Assembly: GCA_027038385.1 (NCBI GenBank)
Contig: JALVXE010000194.1
Location: forward strand, 1 to 6,713
DNA length: 6,713 nt
Direction: 5' to 3'
Source of the DNA: Thermotogaceae bacterium
Lineage (GTDB): Bacteria; Thermotogota; Thermotogae; Thermotogales; Thermotogaceae
This document shows positions 1 to 4,396 of this stretch, in pieces. The notes beneath the pieces are model-generated. The model was given only the letters and a program-made list of their open reading frames with translations, did no database searches and had not been told where the DNA came from. A program made the translations under genes and the position numbers. Position 1 is the first letter of the stretch. Each line of letters begins with the position of its first letter.

Positions 1-531
1 GCTATAGTGATGTCCATGCCAAAGGAAGATCTCTCAGACGAAGAAATAGCTGGAATACTCGAAATGATAGAGGAGGAAAAGCTTGCAAGAGACGTATACC
101 TCAAGCTCTACGAGATATGGAAGGTCCCCGCGTTTGAGAGAATAGCAGAGAGTGAACAGATTCACATGAACGCTCTCAAAGCCATCATAGAAAAGTACGG
201 ACTCGAAAATCCAGTGGCGGATCTCAAAGAGGGAGAATTCAAAACGGAGAAATTTCAAAAGCTCTATGCGGAATTAGTCGAGAAGGGTTCGAAATCTCTA
301 GAAGACACCTTGAGCGTCGGAGCTGAGATAGAAAAGTTGGACATAGCAGATCTTGAAGAAAAACTCGAAAAAACCGACAACGCAGATGTGAGATTCGTTT
401 ACGAAAGGTTGAAAAACGGATCAGAGAACCACTTAGAGAGCTTCGAAAGATTGATGAGAAGCGAATACCCAAAGGCTAGGAATGGACGGGTATTTCGGGG
501 TAGAGGATACAGAAGAGGAAAAGGCAGATAA
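1..531 (+). CDS. DUF2202 ferritin-like protein, 5' partial
   Basis: The reading frame is open to the left edge (GCT ATA precede the GTG at 7), so the gene probably starts outside the window. Family members usually carry extra N-terminal sequence, often a signal peptide. A GTG at 7 or ATG at 10 or 16 would also be possible, but no ribosome binding site can be seen. Counting from the GTG, the 174 residues are almost all helical. They show a pattern expected of a four-helix ferritin-like fold: EEEKLARD at 22-29, ExxH at 50-53 (SEQIHM), Glu107, and GSENH at 138-142. These acidic and His residues are plausible diiron ligands. The motifs match my recollection of the DUF2202 family (Pfam PF09968), which has no established reaction. 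The last ~16 residues (159-174) are Arg/Gly-rich, an unusual tail echoed in the next gene. Function in iron or redox handling is inference. Confidence 0.85.
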   Translation, partial: AIVMSMPKEDLSDEEIAGILEMIEEEKLARDVYLKLYEIWKVPAFERIAESEQIHMNALKAIIEKYGLENPVADLKEGEFKTEKFQKLYAELVEKGSKSLEDTLSVGAEIEKLDIADLEEKLEKTDNADVRFVYERLKNGSENHLESFERLMRSEYPKARNGRVFRGRGYRRGKGR

Positions 532-560
532 AAAGGGGGTGCTATAAAGCCCCCTTTGTT
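532..560 (+). terminator. Probable intrinsic terminator after DUF2202 gene
   Basis: Immediately after the TAA stop (529-531) lies an inverted repeat with arms AAAGGGGG (532-539) and CCCCCTTT (550-557), 8 bp with a 10-nt loop. The sequence GTTGTAT follows. The five G-C pairs give a firm stem, but the downstream U tract is short and interrupted, so efficiency is uncertain. It would separate transcription of the DUF2202 gene from the ferredoxin gene, at least in part. Confidence 0.65.
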
Positions 561-596
561 GTATACTCCCCAGGGTTGAATTGACTTTAAACGTGT

Positions 597-606
597 GAGG
601 AGTGAT
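597..606 (+). promoter_or_regulatory. Ribosome binding site fixing the TTG start of the ferredoxin gene
   Basis: GAGGAGTGAT is a good match to the anti-Shine-Dalgarno complement and sits 5 nt (all A) before a TTG at 612. No ATG lies in frame before the first cluster-binding cysteine, so this site is the main support for a TTG start. Confidence 0.75.
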
Positions 607-611
607 AAAAA

Positions 612-923
612 TTGCCCTGGGTTAAAAAAGACGATTGCATAAAGTGCAAGATATGCTTGAACGTCTGCCCGGTTGAAGGAGCCATAATATTGGAGAGTGA
701 TGGATACCCGTACATAGATAACAACGTGTGCACGAGGTGTGGTATATGCATGGAAAAGTGTCCCAAGAACGCTATAAGGCCGAATTACGAGAATCCGTCA
801 CTTCGCGGTATGGGGAGAGGAATGGGTATGAGACGAGGACTCGGAAGAGGAATGCGAGGATTTGGTATGGGTAGAGGCATGGGACAAGGTATGGGAAGAG
901 GGAGAAGATGGAGGGAGTGGTGA
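612..923 (+). CDS. 2x[4Fe-4S] ferredoxin-type protein with Gly/Met/Arg-rich tail
   Basis: This is a 103-residue protein starting at TTG, chosen because a strong ribosome binding site lies 5 nt upstream. Residues 1-57 are a bacterial-type ferredoxin domain with two classical motifs: Cys9-x2-Cys12-x2-Cys15-x3-Cys19-Pro and Cys40-x2-Cys43-x2-Cys46-x3-Cys50-Pro. It should therefore hold two [4Fe-4S] clusters and transfer electrons in the cytoplasm; no signal peptide is visible. Residues 65-103 are a low-complexity tail of about 15 Gly, 11 Arg and 7 Met in GMGRG-like repeats, ending in Trp-Arg-Glu-Trp. Similar Gly/Met/Arg tails occur, as I recall, in small metal-related proteins of anaerobes, but I know of no proven role. 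The gene lies downstream of the tailed DUF2202 gene, separated by a likely terminator. Its stop faces the stop of a convergent GNAT gene with 1 nt between. The redox partner is unknown. Confidence 0.88.
   Translation: MPWVKKDDCIKCKICLNVCPVEGAIILESDGYPYIDNNVCTRCGICMEKCPKNAIRPNYENPSLRGMGRGMGMRRGLGRGMRGFGMGRGMGQGMGRGRRWREW
808..915 (+). repeat. Purine-rich low-complexity tract encoding the GMGRG tail
   Basis: The last ~110 bases of the ferredoxin gene are degenerate short repeats of the form GGTATGGGNAGAGGNATG, nearly all purine on the + strand. GGG runs at 869-871, 881-883, 893-895 and 900-902 are separated by 9, 9 and 4 nt, with a further GGG at 913-915. The repeat is explained at the protein level by the Gly/Met/Arg tail. 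Confidence 0.7.
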
Positions 924-924
924 A

Positions 925-1455
925 TCAAAACAGTTTTGCCATCAGGTATATATCGTGATACCCATCGGATAACTTTACAGCCTTTTTCTTTATCCCTTCG
1001 AGCTTGAAACCCATTTTTTCGTAAAGAGCGATTGCCCGTTCGTTTGAATCAACAACGTTGAGTTCTACGCGGCTGAGTACACCCTGAGCCCACGAAAGTG
1101 CTTCCTCCATGATCTTTTTTCCTATTCCCTGACCCCAGTAATTTCTTTTTACGGCTATACTGAGCTCGCCGGAATGTGATAACCTCTTTCTTCTAGCTCC
1201 AGCTATCTTAAGCGTGGCTATGACATCTGAACCTCGGAAGACCACGATGTACAACCTGTTGAACAGGTTCTCGTATATCCTTATGAGTGCTCTTTCTTCT
1301 GAGGGACTTAAGACTTCATCGGGGCAGGTTATCAGATACTCTGTTTCTGAGGTCACCAACTTGTAAAAAGCGTGGAGGCGATCCGCATCCTCCACGCGTG
1401 CTTCTCTTATGTAAACAACCTTGCCGTTTTTAAGATGAAAGAATTCCTCTATCAT
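925..1455 (-). CDS. GNAT family N-acetyltransferase
   Basis: This 176-residue protein shows the GNAT fold end to end. An N-terminal beta strand and helix are at VVYIREARVEDADRLHAFY (13-31). Strand 4 (ELSIAVKRNYWG) leads into the acetyl-CoA pyrophosphate loop Q-G-I-G-K (109-113) of motif A. The C-terminal motif NERAIALYEKMGF (138-150) is typical of RimI-like and small-molecule acetyltransferases. It should transfer acetyl from acetyl-CoA to an amine, but the substrate cannot be read from sequence. The ending (GYHDIYLMAKLF) matches the common 'general GNAT' group rather than a named enzyme. The ATG overlaps the carbamate kinase stop by 4 nt (ATGA, 1452-1455). No well-spaced Shine-Dalgarno precedes it, since AAGGG directly abuts the ATG, so translation is probably coupled to the upstream gene. 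It ends 1 nt from the convergent ferredoxin gene. Confidence 0.9.
   Translation of the reverse strand: MIEEFFHLKNGKVVYIREARVEDADRLHAFYKLVTSETEYLITCPDEVLSPSEERALIRIYENLFNRLYIVVFRGSDVIATLKIAGARRKRLSHSGELSIAVKRNYWGQGIGKKIMEEALSWAQGVLSRVELNVVDSNERAIALYEKMGFKLEGIKKKAVKLSDGYHDIYLMAKLF
1253..1269. repeat. 17-bp near-perfect palindrome inside the GNAT gene
   Basis: AACCTGTT (1253-1260) and AACAGGTT (1262-1269) are exact inverted copies around a single G. It has the look of a small operator, but it lies in coding sequence (residues NLFNRL) and about one palindrome of this size is expected by chance in a window this long. Confidence 0.35.
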
Positions 1456-2393
1456 CCCTTGACTATTTTCGTACCGGTTTTACCTTCAAGCGCCTCTTTA
1501 AGTTTTGTCATATCCGTTATGAGTGCTTCTTTGCCTGTCTCCTCAACGAACTTTATAGAAGCCTCTATCTTTGGTCCCATGCTCCCCTTTGGAAACTCTC
1601 CAGCTTCAAGGTATTTCTTAGCATCAGTGGTTGTGAGAACATCCAAAGCCTTCTGGTCCGGTTTCCCAAAATTCAGATAAACTTTCTCAACCCCTGTGAG
1701 TATTATCAGCATATCGACATCAAGCTCTATTGCGAGAAGTGCGGATGCTCTGTCCTTGTCTATGACAGCCTCGACTCCTCTTAGAGTGCCATCCTTCTCT
1801 CTAACGACTGGTATTCCTCCACCCCCAGCCGCTATAGCGACTACTCCGCTATTAAGGAAGGATCTTACGATCTCTTTTTCGACGAAGTCGAGCGGCCATG
1901 GAGATGGAACAACCCTTCTCCAACCTCTTCCGGCGTCCTCCACCATGTTCCATCCTTTTTCTTTCATGAGCTTCTCCGCCTCTTCTTGCGAGTAGAACGG
2001 TCCAACAGGCTTGGTCGGCTCCTTGAACGCCGGATCGTTCTCATCAACGACGAGCCTGCTGACAACAGCAGCAATCTCCTTTTTTATACCTCTTCTGATA
2101 AGTTCGTTTTGGAGTGTGAGGGCTATCATGTAGCCGAGACTTCCCTGCGTCTGGGCATCGTTAACGTCCAGTGGGAAAGGTGGAACTACGTCTTTAGCAG
2201 CCTCTTGCTGGAGCAGCAAATTCCCAACCTGAGGTCCGTTTCCGTGAGTTATGACGATTTCAAAAGAGTCCAGCATGTCAGCAAGGTAAACAGCGGTTCC
2301 CGTGAGGTTCTTGATCATATTTTCCGCGGTGGCTGGTTCACCGGGTCTGTTCACGGCATTTCCACCGATCGCAACAACGGCGGTTTTCTTCAC
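1452..2393 (-). CDS. arcC: Carbamate kinase
   Basis: This enzyme of the amino acid kinase family catalyses the reversible reaction ATP + carbamate = ADP + carbamoyl phosphate in the cytoplasm. Numbering from a GTG start, 313 residues, the family signatures are all present: AIGGNA at 8-13, HGNGPQVG at 50-57, KEPTKPVGPFY at 124-134, GRGWRRVVPSP at 155-165, AAGGGGIPV at 188-196, DKDRASALLA at 211-220 and PKGSMGPK at 267-274. The frame also contains an ATG at 2414 that would add 7 residues. I prefer GTG 2393 because GGAGG lies 7 nt before it, the length fits the usual ~310 residues, and the proposed promoter would put the ATG almost at the transcript's 5' end. No arginine deiminase or ornithine carbamoyltransferase gene is adjacent, so the source of carbamoyl phosphate (or its use) is unclear. 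The next gene overlaps by 4 nt. Confidence 0.95.
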   Translation of the reverse strand: MKKTAVVAIGGNAVNRPGEPATAENMIKNLTGTAVYLADMLDSFEIVITHGNGPQVGNLLLQQEAAKDVVPPFPLDVNDAQTQGSLGYMIALTLQNELIRRGIKKEIAAVVSRLVVDENDPAFKEPTKPVGPFYSQEEAEKLMKEKGWNMVEDAGRGWRRVVPSPWPLDFVEKEIVRSFLNSGVVAIAAGGGGIPVVREKDGTLRGVEAVIDKDRASALLAIELDVDMLIILTGVEKVYLNFGKPDQKALDVLTTTDAKKYLEAGEFPKGSMGPKIEASIKFVEETGKEALITDMTKLKEALEGKTGTKIVKG

Positions 2394-2397
2394 TCTA

Positions 2398-2406
2398 ATC
2401 CCTCCC
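2398..2406 (-). promoter_or_regulatory. Ribosome binding site fixing the GTG start of arcC
   Basis: On the - strand this reads GGGAGGGAT, with GGAGG 7 nt before GTG 2393. It lies inside the coding region if the ATG at 2414 were used, and nothing resembling a Shine-Dalgarno precedes that ATG (AACCTGATC). Confidence 0.7.
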
Positions 2407-2425
2407 TTTATCATGATCAGGTTGG

Positions 2426-2434
2426 ATTATATCA
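2426..2434 (-). promoter_or_regulatory. Extended -10 promoter for arcC and the GNAT gene
   Basis: The - strand reads TGATATAAT, a perfect TATAAT hexamer (2431-2426) preceded by the TGn extension, in the gap between the AlkD-like gene and arcC. No convincing TTGACA lies 16-18 bp upstream (the region reads ATAAAAC), which is tolerated by extended -10 promoters. Transcription would start near 2419, leaving a leader of about 26 nt before GTG 2393. This supports separate expression of arcC and the GNAT gene. Confidence 0.55.
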
Positions 2435-2464
2435 AAAAACTTCGATTGTTTTATAAGTTTTTGA
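2432..2464. repeat. A/T-rich inverted repeat between the AlkD-like gene and arcC
   Basis: Arms TCAAAAAACTT (2432-2442) and AAGTTTTTGA (2455-2464) are inverted copies differing by one A/T in the homopolymer run, with a 12-nt spacer. The left arm overlaps the TG of the extended -10 and the right arm lies in the last codons of the AlkD-like gene. Arm centres are about 22 bp apart, near two helical turns, as for an operator. Alternatively, read on the - strand, it is a weak A/T-only hairpin followed by T residues that could act as a poor terminator. Confidence 0.4.
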
Positions 2465-3068
2465 CCTTACGTACCTCTCTCTTTGCCCACTCGTACGCTC
2501 TTCTCAAAGGCTTCTCTTTACTGTCTGATACCTTCTCAAGATACGGGATAAGATATTTTATACACTCCTGACAGAACTTCGAAGCGGGAGGAATGGTCGA
2601 GATCGGAAGCCTTCGTGTCCACACATTGGGATGACTTATCCAGACGTCGAAAAGCTGGAGGACCTTTTTAGACACCTTTAAAATCTTTACAATGACCTTA
2701 GCAGCCAGTTGATCGCAGGTCTCCCAATCAAAAACGAAAGGTGCTATTTCCTTTAAAACGTTGAGAACTTCCTCAACTTCATCCCGATCCACTCTCTCAG
2801 AGAGAACACCAATTACGAAGAGTCTCGCTTCTCTCTTGCTCTTCATGGCGAAGACTATCTCTTTCTCATCGACAACGGAAAATTTCCAAAAGTCAACGAG
2901 GATTTTCTTACACTCTGAGAGATCCAATTCATTCGATACCGCTCTTGCGAGTTTCATCACATCGGAGGTCTTGGTAATCTTGTGAACCTCCGACTTCCCG
3001 CAATTTCCCCTTATGAACCTAAGGGCCTCTTGAAAATCCCCGTATTTCAAAAGATCGCATACGTTCAT
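2451..3068 (-). CDS. AlkD-like HEAT-repeat DNA glycosylase (DNA alkylation repair family)
   Basis: This 205-residue all-helical protein resembles the AlkC/AlkD family (Pfam PF08713), which wraps DNA with HEAT-like repeats and removes 3-methyladenine and 7-methylguanine without flipping the base. Residues expected from Bacillus cereus AlkD are present with nearly the same spacing. Trp115-x3-Asp119 corresponds to Trp109 and catalytic Asp113. Arg152/Arg153 in HPNVWTRRLPI corresponds to Arg148, and Trp194 in RRAYEWAKRE to Trp187. The correspondence is from memory, without an alignment. The protein is about 30 residues shorter than AlkD, mainly at the N-terminus, where part of the DNA-contact region may be missing. 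The ATG overlaps the der stop by 4 nt (ATGA, 3065-3068), and AAGAGGAG lies 6 nt upstream, inside der. It is thus co-transcribed with ispH-rpsA-der. Activity on alkylated bases is inferred. Confidence 0.78.
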   Translation of the reverse strand: MNVCDLLKYGDFQEALRFIRGNCGKSEVHKITKTSDVMKLARAVSNELDLSECKKILVDFWKFSVVDEKEIVFAMKSKREARLFVIGVLSERVDRDEVEEVLNVLKEIAPFVFDWETCDQLAAKVIVKILKVSKKVLQLFDVWISHPNVWTRRLPISTIPPASKFCQECIKYLIPYLEKVSDSKEKPLRRAYEWAKREVRKVKNL

Positions 3069-4396
3069 CTCTTGCTCCTCTTAAACCTTATGAAAATCGG
3101 TGCTCCTGTGAAGTGGTAAACCTCGTCTCTTATCATCCTTTGAAGAGATTTAACATAACTTCTGGGAATATCTTCAGGCTTGTTTGAGAAGAACAAGAAC
3201 ACAGGGGGTTTTATATCAACCTGCATACCAAAGTATATCCTGATTTTCTTTCCTTTCTTTGATGGTGGAGGAGAAACGAGCAGAAACTTTTCCAAAGCTT
3301 TGTTTAGCCTGCTCGTCGAAACTTTTGTCGTGTAAGATTTATAGGATTTATCGACGGACCTGATGAGATCCTCTATACCCCATCCCTCAGACGCTGAAGT
3401 GAATACCACTGGACTGTAATCGATGAAATACAACTTTTCCATGAACTCATCTTCCAGCTTTTTCATGTCTTCTCTTCTAGCATCCAATAAATCTATCTTG
3501 TTGAACACTACAACGGTGGATTTCCCCTTTCTCTCGGCGAGGCCAGCGAGTCTTTGATCTTGACGTGTTATCCCTTCAGTTGAATCTATGACGAGCACGG
3601 CTACATCTGAACTTTCAAGTGCATCCACGCTTCGGTAAGATCCATACTTCTCCAGACTACCTTTTTCTATACGCGACTTCCTTCTGAGACCTGCTGTATC
3701 CACGAATAGGTACTTCTTTCCATCTATCTCAACGAGCTCTTCTATACTGTCCCGAGTAGTTCCGGGTATCGAGGTCACTATTGCTCTATCTTGCCCGAGA
3801 ATCATATTGAAAATTGAAGATTTCCCCGCATTGGGTTTTCCGAGTATTGCAACCTTGATAGCATCATCCTGCGAAAATCCTGTGCTCATATCCGCTCCTA
3901 ACTCTCCGAGCTTCTCGAGAATCTTATCCAAAAGAACATCGATATTTCTCTTGTGTTCTGCAGATATTGGGATAGGTTCACCAAATCCGAGTGAATAAAT
4001 GTCTGGAAGCACTTCTAAAAAGGCCTCCTCGTTCTCCACCTTTGTTGCCACCAAAAGTACTTTGCTTGAAAACTTCCTCAGGAAATCGGCAATGTGATGA
4101 TCCTCACTCGTTGGATTTTTCCTACCATCCACAAGGAACAGAATGAGATCTGCCGATTTGATCTTCGCCAAAACTTTCTCCCTTACCTTTTCTTCTAAAT
4201 CACCAGGTGGTTTCTCGAATATGCCACCAGTATCCACAAGGTAGAAAGAACCGTCATCTATCTTAACCACATCTCGAACGATGTCCCGGGTAACTCCCGG
4301 GACATCATCCACAATCGATTTTCTCCTTTTGACAAGTCTGTTGAAGAGTGTACTTTTCCCAACATTTGGTTTTCCAATTATGACTACCTCAGCCAT
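3065..4396 (-). CDS. der: Ribosome-associated GTPase Der (EngA)
   Basis: This essential double GTPase acts in 50S subunit assembly. It has 443 residues in the standard order. GTPase domain 1 has GKPNVGKS at 8-15, PGVTRD at 33-38 and DTGG at 55-58. Domain 2 has GKPNAGKS at 186-193, PGTTRD at 211-216, DTAG at 233-236 and NKID at 299-302. A C-terminal KH-like domain runs from about 355 to 443 and ends in the basic RFKRSKR. In domain 1 the base-recognition motif reads TKVE at 118-121, with Thr replacing the usual Asn. The start is ATG 4396, because AAGGAGG lies 6 nt upstream; a GTG at 4399 would leave only 3 nt. The start overlaps rpsA by 8 nt, and the stop overlaps the AlkD-like gene by 4 nt, so expression is probably coupled. 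A perfect 11-bp hairpin lies in the switch I codons. Confidence 0.97.
   Translation of the reverse strand: MAEVVIIGKPNVGKSTLFNRLVKRRKSIVDDVPGVTRDIVRDVVKIDDGSFYLVDTGGIFEKPPGDLEEKVREKVLAKIKSADLILFLVDGRKNPTSEDHHIADFLRKFSSKVLLVATKVENEEAFLEVLPDIYSLGFGEPIPISAEHKRNIDVLLDKILEKLGELGADMSTGFSQDDAIKVAILGKPNAGKSSIFNMILGQDRAIVTSIPGTTRDSIEELVEIDGKKYLFVDTAGLRRKSRIEKGSLEKYGSYRSVDALESSDVAVLVIDSTEGITRQDQRLAGLAERKGKSTVVVFNKIDLLDARREDMKKLEDEFMEKLYFIDYSPVVFTSASEGWGIEDLIRSVDKSYKSYTTKVSTSRLNKALEKFLLVSPPPSKKGKKIRIYFGMQVDIKPPVFLFFSNKPEDIPRSYVKSLQRMIRDEVYHFTGAPIFIRFKRSKR
4280..4306 (-). repeat. Perfect 11-bp inverted repeat inside der
   Basis: On the + strand, arms GATGTCCCGGG (4280-4290) and CCCGGGACATC (4296-4306) are exact reverse complements around a 5-nt loop, TAACT. 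In the der mRNA this gives an 11-bp GC-rich hairpin in codons 31-39, which encode the conserved DVPGVTRDI switch I segment, about 90 nt after the start codon. By simple probability so long a perfect stem is not expected in a window of this size. Confidence 0.85.

Noticed and set aside
562..609. Possible promoters for the ferredoxin gene: TATACT at 562-567 and TTGACT at 581-586 with GATAAA at 604-609.
   Set aside because: The first has no -35 match and sits against the terminator stem. The second would start transcription at or after the TTG codon and overlaps the ribosome binding site.
926..938. Small palindrome CAAAACAGTTTTG as a bidirectional terminator between the convergent genes.
   Set aside because: Only one G-C pair closes a usable stem and no T tract follows on either strand.
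1986..2456. Open frame of about 156 codons on the + strand opposite arcC.
   Set aside because: It is antisense to strongly conserved carbamate kinase codons, has no recognisable domain, and is an expected by-product of that gene's composition.
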